From: Halobacteriales archaeon YIM A00010
GTDB lineage: Archaea > Halobacteriota > Halobacteria > Halobacteriales > Haloarculaceae
NCBI GenBank assembly: GCA_025041175.1
Contig: JAKCFJ010000001.1
Span: 1,302,001-1,366,000, forward strand
DNA length: 64,000 nt
Reading direction: 5' to 3'
Of the stretch, positions 9,595-17,972 are shown one piece after another; the first letter of the stretch is position 1; every line of letters begins with the position of its first letter. The notes under the pieces are model-generated. The model did not search any database and was not told the origin of the DNA. It saw only the letters and a list, made by a program, of their open reading frames with translations. The translations under genes and the position numbers were made by a program.

Positions 9595-10083
9595 ATGGCT
9601 TCACGCCATCGAACGGACGTCAGAAACGAGACCGATAGACGAATCATCGACCGCTACTTCGAGGAGATCTTGAGCGATGGTGATTTCGCTGGCGCTGATG
9701 AGATACTCGCGCCCGACTTCGTCATCCACGGACTCCAAACGCTCCGAGACAGAGAAAGTTTCATCGAGGTTCAAGAAACAGTCATACGCGAGGCGTTTCC
9801 CGATCTCAAGTTTGCGGTGAAAGACGTGTTCGGAGGTGAGAACAAGGTTGCGGTTCGAGCCACGATTGAGGGCACACATCGGGGAGAGTATCTCGGAATC
9901 GCAGCGACAGGCAACCAGGTGGAAGTAGATGCGGTAATGCTACTCCGACTATCCGACGGACGGATAGCGGAAGTCTGGACGACAATGGACACACTATCGT
10001 GGTTCCAGCAGCTCGGAGCCGTCCCACCGCTAGAATGGCAGGAGAGGAGACAGACGGCGTCCGACGCCGACCAACAGTCATAA
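9595..10083 (+). CDS. SnoaL-like / ester cyclase family protein
   Basis: This small NTF2-fold protein of about 162 aa has the typical sequence order: NETDRRIIDRYFEEILSDGD, FVIHG, REAFPDLKFAVKD, then VAVRATIEGTHRGEYLGI and DGRIAEVWTTMDTLSWFQQLG. The family includes polyketide cyclases and many uncharacterised ester cyclase-like proteins, so a substrate cannot be given. Upstream in-frame starts exist (GTG 9544, ATG 9568), but the TATA-like centre of the palindrome at 9542-9559 places transcription start near 9575, favouring the ATG at 9595. It stands alone, 50 bp from the convergent HEAT-repeat gene. Confidence 0.75.
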   Translation: MASRHRTDVRNETDRRIIDRYFEEILSDGDFAGADEILAPDFVIHGLQTLRDRESFIEVQETVIREAFPDLKFAVKDVFGGENKVAVRATIEGTHRGEYLGIAATGNQVEVDAVMLLRLSDGRIAEVWTTMDTLSWFQQLGAVPPLEWQERRQTASDADQQS

Positions 10084-10133
10084 GAATTCTCTCGGTTGAA
10101 GAGTTCTCTCGTTCCGCCGGACTAGCTGGTGGA

Positions 10134-11402
10134 TCAAGCGGGCTCGGTGTCGGCCGTTGCCGTCGTGGCTCGTTTGGCCTCGGCCTGTACGAGATACGAT
10201 CGGTCGTCGTCGTACTCGCTGGCGCGTTCGAGCGCGGTTCGGGTGCCGATCCGGTTGAGCGCCCACGCGGCGCTTGCTCGAACGGTGTCGTCGTCGTCCT
10301 CGTCAAGCCGCTCGGCCAGCGGTTCGACGGCCCGGGTGTCACCGATCCGACCGAGCGCTTTCGCAGCCGCGCTGCGGATCGACGATTCTTCGGCAACGAG
10401 CTGATCGGCCACGGACTGGGTCGCTTCCTCGGAACCGATCTCCCCGATTGCCTTGAGCGTTATCGTCTGTAAGACGGGATCACCGTCCTCCTCGATGTAC
10501 GGCACCAGCGTTTCCAGCGCCCGGTCGTCGCCGATCTTTCCGAGCACTTCGATCGGTCGTTGGTTTCGCTTCTGTGCGCGCTGGTTCATTTCCTCGAACG
10601 CGGCTCGTGGACCCATCCGGCACAGCGCGTCGAGACAGTTCTCCTCCATGAATTCCGAGCCGAATTTTTCGAGTGCGAGCAGGATCGGCTCGGGATCGCC
10701 GTTCGATTCGGCAATCCGGATCACGGTGAGTTCCGGTGGGAAGTCCTTGCGGTTTTTCGGGGTCAGAACGTCGTAAAAACCCTGGCGCTCGAGCTGCTCG
10801 CGGACCGTGAGGTCGTTCCACGCCTGGGCCTCATTGATCCCATCCTGGAGGGTCTCGGTCGCGTCCAGCAGGCTCTCGATGGTGTCCGTATTGTCGTCGG
10901 GGTGGAGTTCGGCCGCTTCGACGGCGTCGCTCGCCCGAGAGAGGGCGTCCGCCGCGTCGTCAGTCGACGCTGCCTCGAGTGGTACGTCGGTGTCGAGCGC
11001 ATCGTCCACCGTCTCCAAGAACGTCTCGACGGTCCCGACGACATCCGACGCTCCCTGTTCGGTCCACCGGGTGTCAGCGATCTGTGACGCGATCGAATCG
11101 AGATCGTCAGTGATATCGCTCGCGTACGGCCCGCGCTGCTCTTCGAGCTCCTCACGGAGCGTTTCCGTGCGCTCTTGGAGACGGTCCCGAGGGGACTCTT
11201 CGTCGTCCTCTTCGGGTTCCGGAAGCGCGTCGATCTCCTCGGCCACCGCGTCGAGATCCGCCTCGATATCGTCGAGATCCGCCTCCGTCGTTGCGGTTTC
11301 GAGCGACTCCTCGGTCGCATCGAGCCGGTCAGAGAGCTCTTCGGGATCGGGATCGGATGACCCTGAGTCCGTTGCTGTGCTTTCGTCGTCCCCGTTGCTC
11401 AT
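10134..11402 (-). CDS. HEAT-repeat protein with acidic coiled N-terminus
   Basis: This 422-aa cytoplasmic protein starts with about 200 very acidic, Ser/Thr/Asp/Glu-rich residues predicted to be helical (DATEESLETATTEADLDDIEADLDAVAEEID). A conserved segment follows (REQLERQGFYDVLTPKNRKDFPPELTVIRI), then at least five HEAT/PBS-lyase-type repeats to the C-terminus, such as DDRALETLVPYIEEDGDPVLQ and DTRAVEPLAERLDEDDDDTVRASAAWALNRIG. HEAT arrays bind proteins; the partner is unknown. No export signal. It is divergent from the halocyanin-like gene. Confidence 0.8.
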   Translation of the reverse strand: MSNGDDESTATDSGSSDPDPEELSDRLDATEESLETATTEADLDDIEADLDAVAEEIDALPEPEEDDEESPRDRLQERTETLREELEEQRGPYASDITDDLDSIASQIADTRWTEQGASDVVGTVETFLETVDDALDTDVPLEAASTDDAADALSRASDAVEAAELHPDDNTDTIESLLDATETLQDGINEAQAWNDLTVREQLERQGFYDVLTPKNRKDFPPELTVIRIAESNGDPEPILLALEKFGSEFMEENCLDALCRMGPRAAFEEMNQRAQKRNQRPIEVLGKIGDDRALETLVPYIEEDGDPVLQTITLKAIGEIGSEEATQSVADQLVAEESSIRSAAAKALGRIGDTRAVEPLAERLDEDDDDTVRASAAWALNRIGTRTALERASEYDDDRSYLVQAEAKRATTATADTEPA

Positions 11403-11512
11403 GCATCAGACTGCGACAGTCGCGGGCAAGAGCGTTTCCTTTCGTGACACGCGCGAGATCCACCGGTTTCGAAAACCGCCGGGTCTATATCTCCGTGGTC
11501 GCTACCGCCGCT

Positions 11513-11941
11513 ATGGACCGGCGCGCGTTTTTGGCGACCGCAGCGGGGATCACGAGCGCCACGCTTGCGGGATGTTTCGCTCGGGGTTCGCTCTCCGCTG
11601 AGGAGTACGATGTCGGAATGACATCGAACGCGTTCACACCCGACCACCACACCATCTCGGCGGGCGAGACCGTCGTTTGGGGAAACACCAACTCCCGCGC
11701 ACACTCAGTGACCGCGTACGAAAACGCGATCCCCGGCGGCACGGAGTACTTCGCCTCCGGGGGCTTCGACACCGAAGCCGCTGCCAGGGAATCGTGGACC
11801 GAACACAACGGCCGCGACGGCGGTAAAATTCTCACTGGACAGACGTATTCACACACCTTCGAGACGCCAGGAACGTACAGCTACTTCTGTATTCCACACG
11901 AGCAGGTCATGACCGGCGTGATCGTCGTCGAGGAAAAGTAA
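11513..11941 (+). CDS. Halocyanin-like blue copper lipoprotein
   Basis: This type I copper protein of 142 aa probably acts as a membrane-anchored electron carrier on the outer face. The N-terminus MDRRAFLATAAGITSATLAGC combines an RR (Tat-like) signal with a lipobox-type LAGC. Copper ligands are visible as His in SRAHSV, Cys in SYFC, His in IPHEQ and Met in VMTG, with spacing as in plastocyanin/halocyanin domains. TCTATAT about 26-30 nt upstream of the ATG suggests a leaderless transcript. It is convergent with rps3ae, 25 bp away. The redox partner is not encoded nearby. Confidence 0.88.
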   Translation: MDRRAFLATAAGITSATLAGCFARGSLSAEEYDVGMTSNAFTPDHHTISAGETVVWGNTNSRAHSVTAYENAIPGGTEYFASGGFDTEAAARESWTEHNGRDGGKILTGQTYSHTFETPGTYSYFCIPHEQVMTGVIVVEEK

Positions 11942-11966
11942 ATTTTCAGATGGCTACGGATTCGGT

Positions 11967-12608
11967 CTACGCGTCGAGTTCCACGTCGTCTTCTTCGACG
12001 CTGACCGACGTCTCTTCTTCTGCTGCGATCTCTTCGGGGTGGGCTTCGAGCGTCGCTTTTTGGATCTCCACGCGCCGAAGCGGGTAGATGGTTTTCGCCT
12101 CGTTGTAGATACCACCCGACAGCCGACCCGAGACGATGCCGTCGATGAACTCCTCGAACGTTCGTTCGTCGGCGGCGGTCTCTACGATGTCGGTCATCTG
12201 TCGTCGGATGGCCTTCTCCTGGCTGTGGTCTGCCTTCTTGGTGGTGTAGGCGACAGGCTGGACCTGGACCCGGTAGTCGTCGGCCGTGAGGACCGTCACG
12301 AACGCGCCGACTTTCGAGGAGCCGCGCCGGACGAGGCTCCGGAGATAATCGCGCGTGAGTTCGTGTTTGATGAACTCCGTGTAGGCGCTGTCGCTTCCCA
12401 CGTCCGTGATCTTGAACGTGAGTTTGGTGTTGTTCTCGCTGGCGTCGTTTTGCAACGCGCCGAGCGTCGTTTCGATCGTTCGCCCGTCGAGTTGTTCGGG
12501 CTCCCGTGCGACTGTTTCACCGAGTTCGGCCCGGTCGAACTGCTCCGGGGCGAACACCGTGTACCAGCGTTTCTCTCGTTTTCGTCGTGAGACTGATCGT
12601 TCACTCAT
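11967..12608 (-). CDS. rps3ae: 30S ribosomal protein S3Ae (eS1)
   Basis: This small-subunit protein of 213 aa is specific to archaea and eukaryotes. It begins MSERSVSRRKREKRWYTVFAPEQFDRAELGET and carries the family motifs TLGALQNDASENNTKLTFKI and FVTVLTADDYRVQVQP. The C-terminus is acidic, as expected for a halophile. It overlaps pcc1 by 8 bp and is the last gene of the rps15 - DHH - pcc1 - rps3ae operon, so coupled translation is likely. Confidence 0.97.
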   Translation of the reverse strand: MSERSVSRRKREKRWYTVFAPEQFDRAELGETVAREPEQLDGRTIETTLGALQNDASENNTKLTFKITDVGSDSAYTEFIKHELTRDYLRSLVRRGSSKVGAFVTVLTADDYRVQVQPVAYTTKKADHSQEKAIRRQMTDIVETAADERTFEEFIDGIVSGRLSGGIYNEAKTIYPLRRVEIQKATLEAHPEEIAAEEETSVSVEEDDVELDA

Positions 12609-12837
12609 GGTTGTTGGTCGTGTCGTTCGTCAGCTGTGCTGCTACCGTGAGGTTCGTGACGTAATCGTCCACCGTCGTCCGCAATCCACCGGTCGTCGGC
12701 CGCTCGATCGTCGTCTCGATCGTCCCTTCGCGCACCGTCGTCGTCATCTCCTCGGTGTTGTCCGGTGTGAGTGCCGCCGCGATGACACTCGCGCGGGCGT
12801 CGTCGGTCTCCGTCCGGATGGTTGCGCGCCGGGTCAT
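12601..12837 (-). CDS. pcc1: KEOPS complex subunit Pcc1
   Basis: This is a small dimerising subunit (78 aa) of KEOPS, which makes N6-threonylcarbamoyladenosine at position 37 of ANN-decoding tRNAs. The sequence MTRRATIRTETDDARASVIAAALTPDN...TTIERPTTGGLRTTVDDYVTNLTVA matches the Pcc1 two-helix, three-strand fold and its usual length. Its start overlaps the stop of the upstream DHH gene (TAATG) and its end overlaps the rps3ae start, tying tRNA modification to ribosomal protein synthesis. Confidence 0.9.
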   Translation of the reverse strand: MTRRATIRTETDDARASVIAAALTPDNTEEMTTTVREGTIETTIERPTTGGLRTTVDDYVTNLTVAAQLTNDTTNNHE

Positions 12838-13973
12838 TAGATCGCCTCCCGAAACGCGTCTACATCCGTGCCCTGTGGCGCTATAGACGCGCGGGCGTAC
12901 CGTCCACGCCCGGTCACCGTCCCATCATCCTCAGCAGCCGAGACGGCCGCAGCGAGTGGCGCCGTGAGGTCTCGGTCTCTGGCTCGAGCCGTGGCTACAG
13001 CCACGCTGTCCGCGGTGGCGAGCACGACCGGCTCGGGCGAGCGATACTCCCGAACGAGTCGGGCAACCGTTTCGACCGCTGGCGTCGGCGCTCCGGTAAG
13101 ATCCGCAACGACACACCCCGGATACCGATCGAGCTCAGCGGTCCGAACGGCGTCGTGAACGGTCCGAGCGTGATCACGCCAGCACGCGAGCGCGTTCTCG
13201 GAACTGCCGTGCCCGAGCGCGAGCGCCAACCCCTCACCCGGACTCGACCGACCGAGCGCGTCGAGTACGTCCGCATAGCCTGCGAGCGTAGCGAACGGAC
13301 AGCCCTCGCTCGATTCGACAACGTGGGGATGGAGCGCCCGCTCGATCGCCGTCGACGCGCGTGTGTTCGGCTCGTCGACGACCGACACCGCGAGCATCGA
13401 CGCGGTCTGGACGCGGGTTTCAGTACCGCCGGCGTCCGCGTCGATCCCGGACAGCGCATCGCTCGTCGCGTCGATATCTCCGGAAAAGGGCGCGTGAACC
13501 AGCGTCGTGTGTGCCAACCCATCGACAGGATCGGCTGTTGGGACGCCGACCCCCGGACGGCTATCGATCGTGAGAGAGTCCTCGAACACGTCCGCGTGGT
13601 CGTCTATCTCTCGCTCGGCCGCGATGATGCCGGCAAGCGCGAGCGCTCGGATCGGCGGGGGCAGCTCGGCTGTGCCGTCCGAAAGCGCTTGTGCGACTTC
13701 GACAGCGCGCGCCGCTACCGGTCTGTCAGTGATCGACACGTCGCCTTCCGTGCGTCCGACAGCGACTGTCAGATCCGCCTCGCTCGCTCCGGCCGTGTCG
13801 GTTCGGACCACCCGCGCCTGATACGGGATCGAAAGCACCCGCGCAAGGACGCCTGTCGCTGCCAGTGCGTCCCCGTCCGGTGAAGCGAGAAACCGGACGA
13901 ACTCCGCTCTCTCGAGTTCGACGGCCAAGTCGCTGACCCGGCGATCGGTCGCGGCGTGATCAGTGGTGGACAT
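12837..13973 (-). CDS. RecJ/DHH-superfamily protein, degenerate, of the rps15 operon
   Basis: This 378-aa protein aligns by eye with haloarchaeal proteins annotated as RecJ-like and encoded between rps15 and pcc1. The N-terminal FVRFLASPDGDALAATGVLARVL resembles DHH motif I (HxDxDA) with the leading His replaced by Ser (SPDGDA). No intact DHH triad is seen. The C-terminal GRYARASIAPQGTDVDAF resembles a DHHA1-type end in position only. It may therefore be catalytically reduced, comparable in principle to Cdc45-like scaffolds, but that is inference. It sits 14 bp after rps15 and overlaps pcc1. Confidence 0.72.
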   Translation of the reverse strand: MSTTDHAATDRRVSDLAVELERAEFVRFLASPDGDALAATGVLARVLSIPYQARVVRTDTAGASEADLTVAVGRTEGDVSITDRPVAARAVEVAQALSDGTAELPPPIRALALAGIIAAEREIDDHADVFEDSLTIDSRPGVGVPTADPVDGLAHTTLVHAPFSGDIDATSDALSGIDADAGGTETRVQTASMLAVSVVDEPNTRASTAIERALHPHVVESSEGCPFATLAGYADVLDALGRSSPGEGLALALGHGSSENALACWRDHARTVHDAVRTAELDRYPGCVVADLTGAPTPAVETVARLVREYRSPEPVVLATADSVAVATARARDRDLTAPLAAAVSAAEDDGTVTGRGRYARASIAPQGTDVDAFREAI

Positions 13974-13987
13974 CGGTGGATACCAAG

Positions 13988-14458
13988 CTACTCCCGATCG
14001 AGGAGTTCGCGCGCCGTCTCGTAGGTGTAGTCGAACTCCGAATCGAGGACGTCTCCCCGGTAGTAGCTCGCCAGACGGCGAACTTTCGACTCCGTGTTCT
14101 GGAGCGCCAGCTTGTTCTGGTGGTCACCAGGGTGTTCCTCCATGTGCTCGTGCAAGCGCACGGCGCGTTCGAGGAGGTTCCGGAGGTCTTCCGGAATCTC
14201 CGACCGAGCGTCGTTCTCTTCGAGGATTTCAGTGACTTTCTTTCCGGTCGCTAGCTTCACGTCCGGAACCGGAACGCCCTGAACGCCCTCGTCTCGGAGC
14301 TTCAGGCCGATGACGCTCGGGTCGTGGCCCTGTTCTGCGAGTTCGACGACGCGCTCTTCGATCGCGTCTGTATCTACGTCACTCCACTCCGGTGGTTCGT
14401 CTGCCGCCGGGCGGTCCGAACCGGACGACCCTCGACGGCGGGTGTGCATTCGTGCCAT
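13988..14458 (-). CDS. rps15: 30S ribosomal protein S15 (uS15)
   Basis: This small-subunit primary rRNA-binding protein is 156 aa in the archaeal long form. The start MARMHTRRRGSSGSDRP is typical. The core includes VIGLKLRDEGVQGVPVPDVKLATGKK and RLHEHMEEHPGDHQNKLALQNTESKVRRLASYY, with the conserved HxxDHxNK-type rRNA-contact region. An in-frame upstream extension has no conserved sequence and was not used. It is the first gene of a four-gene operon and is divergent from tRNA-Ala. Confidence 0.97.
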   Translation of the reverse strand: MARMHTRRRGSSGSDRPAADEPPEWSDVDTDAIEERVVELAEQGHDPSVIGLKLRDEGVQGVPVPDVKLATGKKVTEILEENDARSEIPEDLRNLLERAVRLHEHMEEHPGDHQNKLALQNTESKVRRLASYYRGDVLDSEFDYTYETARELLDRE

Positions 14459-14648
14459 AGTCGTGATTGGAACCACACGAACCGCTCTATGCAGCGCTCG
14501 CGCGAGACGAGTCGCTGTTGCACTACCGCACTCCCAAAGCCGTGGAAGCCCGCGGCGATGTCGGATATGCGGTCGTGCCGTTCCCATCCGATTGTACACC
14601 GTCAGCCTCAAAACGGTTTCTACTTCGCACCCCAACGCTTCGATGGGG

Positions 14649-14654
14649 TTAAGT
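14649..14654 (+). promoter_or_regulatory. Box A (TATA-like) of tRNA-Ala
   Basis: TTAAGT lies about 28 nt upstream of the first tRNA nucleotide, the standard archaeal stable-RNA promoter spacing. Confidence 0.5.
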
Positions 14655-14679
14655 TACCCGGACGGATACCACTGTGTGC

Positions 14680-14751
14680 GGGCTCGTAGATCAGAGGTAG
14701 ATCACTCCCTTGGCATGGGAGAGGCCCCGGGTTCAAATCCCGGCGAGTCCA
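14680..14751 (+). tRNA. tRNA-Ala (anticodon GGC)
   Basis: The 72-nt cloverleaf has acceptor stem GGGCTCG paired with CGAGTCC (one G-U), discriminator A, D-arm GATCAGAGGTAGATC, anticodon stem CTCCC/GGGAG, loop TTGGCAT with anticodon GGC at 14712-14714, and T-arm CCCGGGTTCAAATCCCGG. There is no encoded CCA and no intron. No second copy of its 3' end was seen in the window, so there is no evidence that it is an active attachment site. Confidence 0.96.
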
Positions 14752-15231
14752 TGACGAACGAGTTCTACGAAGTGATCCGGCGAGCCCATCTGTAAGTATC
14801 TACCGTGAGCAGGGTCTCCGTCTGCAAGGAACCGACCCTGAAACGGCCGAATTCGTCATTTTTAGCCAGTATCGATGCACGATCAGCCGGAGAGTGGCTT
14901 GTGCAGATACACTCGAAGCCACAAACACCGGAAGTGACCGGCGCACGTGCCCAAGAATGAGATAAATACAACAAATATCGGATAGAAACGATGGATAGAT
15001 GCATCTAATAAAGCTCGTCCGTGATCCTTGTTTGTGGTCGATTCTCACTCCGTATATTTTATAACGAATACAAGTGTTTCCACTAATATCTTCTCCTCAA
15101 AGATATTCGTGGGTTTGTTCGCCTATATCTACCCACCAGACTGAACGAATGATTGTCATTCTGTCCAAATTTTTAGCCCAAATATCTATAGAAAAATTTA
15201 ATACTAACCCGGTAATCGGGTTGGTAAAATC
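14752..15231. other. AT-rich intergenic region after tRNA-Ala
   Basis: About 480 bp of much lower GC than the surroundings, with no credible ORF; short frames lack haloarchaeal codon use. It starts the AT-rich stretch that runs to about 17.97 kb. The last 100 bp contain TATA-like sequence for the ORF at 15232. Confidence 0.6.
15203..15225. promoter_or_regulatory. Inverted repeat just before the unknown ORF
   Basis: ACTAACCCG-GTAAT-CGGGTTGGT pairs 8 of 9 positions and ends 6 bp before the ATG at 15232. It could be an operator or a short 5' hairpin that controls the start codon; the sequence does not show which. Confidence 0.4.
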
Positions 15232-16002
15232 ATGTACAAATCAGAACGGTTCAAATTCGGCGCGATAACGCTTCCAGCGGCTGTACGTCCGTCTCTAGAG
15301 GACGTTCGTGACGCGATTGAGGTGTCGGCAGACGACGCGCCCCGTTGTTCCCGGAACGACACGCCCACACATTGTGATTCGGTCGACGCTGTGGTTCTTG
15401 GATTTGGCCACGGAAATCATTCTTATTGTCATTTCCAATACCAAACTGTTCTCTCCGAAAGCGGCGTTACTCGCACTCGTGGGGCGGAATTTTCGAGGGC
15501 GCAACCGTGGCACGTCCGTTCACGAGTTTTTTATTTTCAGAACGGACAGTTCGCGGTCCAGCCCACGCGCGGCCTGGCGGACGAGTGGCTCCCGTCGTTC
15601 ATCGCTCGAATAACGGACACTGACGCGGACGACGAGTTTGAATTCTACGGCTCGACAGGGAGGTCTGATTCACAACGGACACCTCGAATCTCCCCACCGA
15701 ACGGATCGGTCAGCCGTGTGTCAGCGGGCGATGGATCCGCTTCCGTCTCTGCACCGGCAGTCGCGGACGATCGGGCACCCCGCTCGGCCGGTGATCCCGC
15801 GGATTTACTGAAAGAAGCCACCCAAACAGGAGAGATCGAACCGGACCACGTGCCCCCTGACGGATCCGCAGTCACCGTCTTTGCGCCGGGAACGGTGGTT
15901 GCGACGTGGGATGAGACCGACTGGTCAAACGACGCGGGAGAGACCCAACGAGCTAAAGAGATCCACAGACAGATCGTTCCGTATCTCCAGAGTCACGCGT
16001 AA
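15232..16002 (+). CDS. Hypothetical protein, unrecognised
   Basis: This is a 256-aa ORF starting MYKSERFKFGAITLPAAVRPSLEDVRDAIEV. I recognise no family. It has no signal peptide or TM helix. The middle (residues ~130-195) is low-complexity, rich in Ser, Pro, Asp and Arg, which suggests a linker. The C-terminal ~70 residues (DLLKEATQTGEIEPDHVPPDGSAVTVFAPGTVVATWDETDW) look like a small folded domain. Codon use in the second half is normal for a haloarchaeon, but the gene sits in AT-rich DNA with no conserved neighbours, fitting a lineage-specific or acquired gene. Two hairpins follow the stop. Confidence 0.6.
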   Translation: MYKSERFKFGAITLPAAVRPSLEDVRDAIEVSADDAPRCSRNDTPTHCDSVDAVVLGFGHGNHSYCHFQYQTVLSESGVTRTRGAEFSRAQPWHVRSRVFYFQNGQFAVQPTRGLADEWLPSFIARITDTDADDEFEFYGSTGRSDSQRTPRISPPNGSVSRVSAGDGSASVSAPAVADDRAPRSAGDPADLLKEATQTGEIEPDHVPPDGSAVTVFAPGTVVATWDETDWSNDAGETQRAKEIHRQIVPYLQSHA

Positions 16003-17023
16003 ACCCCCCTGCTCGGCTCTATCCGACACCCCGGATCGGATAGTGTGATCTCCCACGCCCGATCACGCTCGATATCCAGTGAATACTGCCACAACATTGC
16101 GTGGGCTGCTCTCTCCGAAACGAGGGATGACGACGCGCTACACAGATATGTTTGTACACCTCATAACCTAAAACATAATTAATAAACGCGAATCTGAGTA
16201 AACACGCGCGTATAAGCTGTGATGGTTGGGATATACGATGGAAATAATACTATAAAACTATCTGTAGCGATCTTCGATATATGGTGTTCAGCAATCTAGC
16301 TTATACGGCGGTCTACCCATCTTGTATGAAAGCACACAGTTAAAATCGATGTGTACAGATTTGATCCATGCTACTGTCAGTTCGAGCCGAAAACCACGAA
16401 TAGCGGCTCTGTGTACCACAGTAACACCGGACGCAGTCCCGATCAGCAATTGATTTTATTATGAGGATATAAATTAGAATAATAGACAAAATATAAGATA
16501 AAATTGTATTTTTCTATATAGTCATGTAACAAACACATTGAGGCGTGCTGGATCCACCGTCCCAGGAAAGATAAATTATGTGAGGTATATGTTCGTGCTC
16601 CTCCACTACCGAGTAGGACAGTGATCGGCTCGTCCCCGTGATTGGTTAGTGTTGGTAGAGAGAACGTTGGCTGAGTCTACCACACGATCGTGGTAGGATA
16701 TCACTACCCAATATCAAGATCACGTCGGGTGATTTTTCACCATTACGTCTTGCTCACATCTAGCAGGGGATCCGGGAGTATCGGTCGTCTCATCGACCGG
16801 TGGACCGTCCGTCCGTGACACGCCATTGCGTGTAAAATACTTATAGCGATAACGCCCGTCTGCGCATACATTATCTTAAAAATGATATCAAATTCGCACC
16901 ACAGTGGGTAGGTACCCTGAATCGTCCGAGAAACGGTAGTATATCCATCATTCTCCGATTACAGGATTGTATCTTGTATTCCCCAACGATAGACTTATTT
17001 GTGAACGGATACAACATCAGTCC
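16003..17023. other. 1-kb AT-rich gene desert
   Basis: No ORF with haloarchaeal character on either strand. It contains hairpins near its left end, an inverted repeat CTACCAC-ACGATC-GTGGTAG at 16677-16696, and several TATA-like stretches (around 16240-16260 and 16470-16520). A TATA-like ACTTATTTG near 16991-16999 fits the PadR gene promoter. I found no recognisable transposase remnant. Confidence 0.55.
16019..16043 (+). terminator. Hairpin after the unknown ORF
   Basis: CTATCCGA and TCGGATAG (8 bp) flank a 9-nt loop 17 bp after the stop at 16002; a second, weaker hairpin (GTGATC/GATCAC) follows. No T-run, so a terminator or mRNA 3'-end role is only inferred. Confidence 0.4.
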
Positions 17024-17311
17024 ATGCACGATCTGACTGGCTTTCAGCGTGACCTGCTGTACGTGATTGCTGGCCGAGACGAGCCGCACGGACTGGCAAT
17101 CAAGGATGAGCTCGAAGACTACTACGAAAAGGAGATCCACCACGGCCGTCTGTACCCGAACCTCGACACCCTCGTCGAGAAAGGTCTCGTGGAGAAGGGA
17201 CAGCTGGACCGGCGGACGAACTACTACGAAGTGACCCGTCGCGGGCAACGGGAGATCGAGGCCCGCAACGAGTGGGAAGCCCAGTATCTCGAGGCCGACT
17301 CGAGCGAATAA
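17024..17311 (+). CDS. PadR family transcriptional regulator
   Basis: This is a 95-aa winged-helix DNA-binding protein: MHDLTGFQRDLLYVIAGRDEPHGLAIKDELEDYYEKEIHHGRLYPNLDTLVEKGLVEKGQLDRRTNYYEVTRRGQREIEARNEW. The HGLAIKDEL...GRLYPNLDTL order is diagnostic of the compact haloarchaeal PadR group, which lacks the long C-terminal helices of bacterial PadR. The ATG at 17024 has a TATA-like ACTTATTTG about 25 nt upstream, giving a nearly leaderless mRNA. No obvious target gene is adjacent; a MITE follows within 50 bp. Confidence 0.9.
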   Translation: MHDLTGFQRDLLYVIAGRDEPHGLAIKDELEDYYEKEIHHGRLYPNLDTLVEKGLVEKGQLDRRTNYYEVTRRGQREIEARNEWEAQYLEADSSE

Positions 17312-17357
17312 CCTTTTCGTGCATAGGGGGACGCGGTGTTCTCCCTGCTGATTCTCA

Positions 17358-17456
17358 TACTGTCGGACAGAGCCACGTACGGATCGAGACGGACTATCCA
17401 GCTGCTGTCTGGCGGTTCACCAGTATCTGATATTCGATCACCTCTGTCCGACAGTA
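17358..17456. mobile_element. MITE-like element, sub-family B (copy B1)
   Basis: A 99-bp element with perfect 15-bp terminal inverted repeats TACTGTCGGACAGAG / CTCTGTCCGACAGTA, flanked by a 3-bp direct repeat TCA (17355-17357 and 17457-17459). The interior closely resembles the copy at 59564-59661. It encodes no protein. It lies downstream of the PadR gene. Confidence 0.85.
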
Positions 17457-17459
17457 TCA

Positions 17460-17972
17460 GCACCAGTGACCCTGGCAGAACCATCGCTGCCGACCGGCTC
17501 CGTACAGACAGCACAGCAGTATCCCCATTCAGGAGGCGCAGGGCTGTTATCGAAACCACTAGGCGTTTGCACAACAAAAGCAACTATCCTACGCGCATAT
17601 ACAAGGCAGTGGGACGTATTCAAAACGTAAGCCGGACGCATTGTCATGCAATTACAACCATACTCCTGTAATGTTCGTATCAACGAGTTTTCTTGGAACG
17701 GCTGTGACTGCTCCCGCGGCTACAGGCAACGGTGACGGCGCGCCCCCTATGATCTATTCGCGCGCGTGCGACCCCTCGACTCGGGATCGTCCCGACCCGT
17801 GCCAACGCGAGCGGTAATCACGCTGTCCACGAAAAACCGATGGTTTGCCACCCATTGGCGATCCGTACGGATTGTAACTGTTGTGCCCCACAATCGTATC
17901 ACAATACCTTAACTTATAATTTAATTTTTTGGTAATAAAATATATACGTGCAACGTCCGACTACTGATTACC
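17460..17972. other. Intergenic region upstream of the HTH-10 gene
   Basis: About 510 bp with no credible ORF. The last 90 bp are strongly AT-rich (ATAATTTAATTTTTTGGTAATAAAATATATACG) and probably hold the promoter of the regulator gene starting at 17973. A small hairpin (CGGGA-TCG-TCCCG) lies near 17783. I see nothing else. Confidence 0.5.

Noticed and set aside
14680-14751. tRNA-Ala as an integrated-element attachment site
   Set aside because: No second copy of the tRNA 3' end and no integrase gene in the window.
14752-17023. Replication origin in the AT-rich region
   Set aside because: No Orc1/Cdc6 gene and no repeated origin-recognition boxes seen.
17330-17470. Inverted repeat after the PadR gene as an intrinsic terminator
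   Set aside because: The same ends occur at 59564-59661 with the same interior and target duplications, so it is a mobile element; it may still end transcription by chance.
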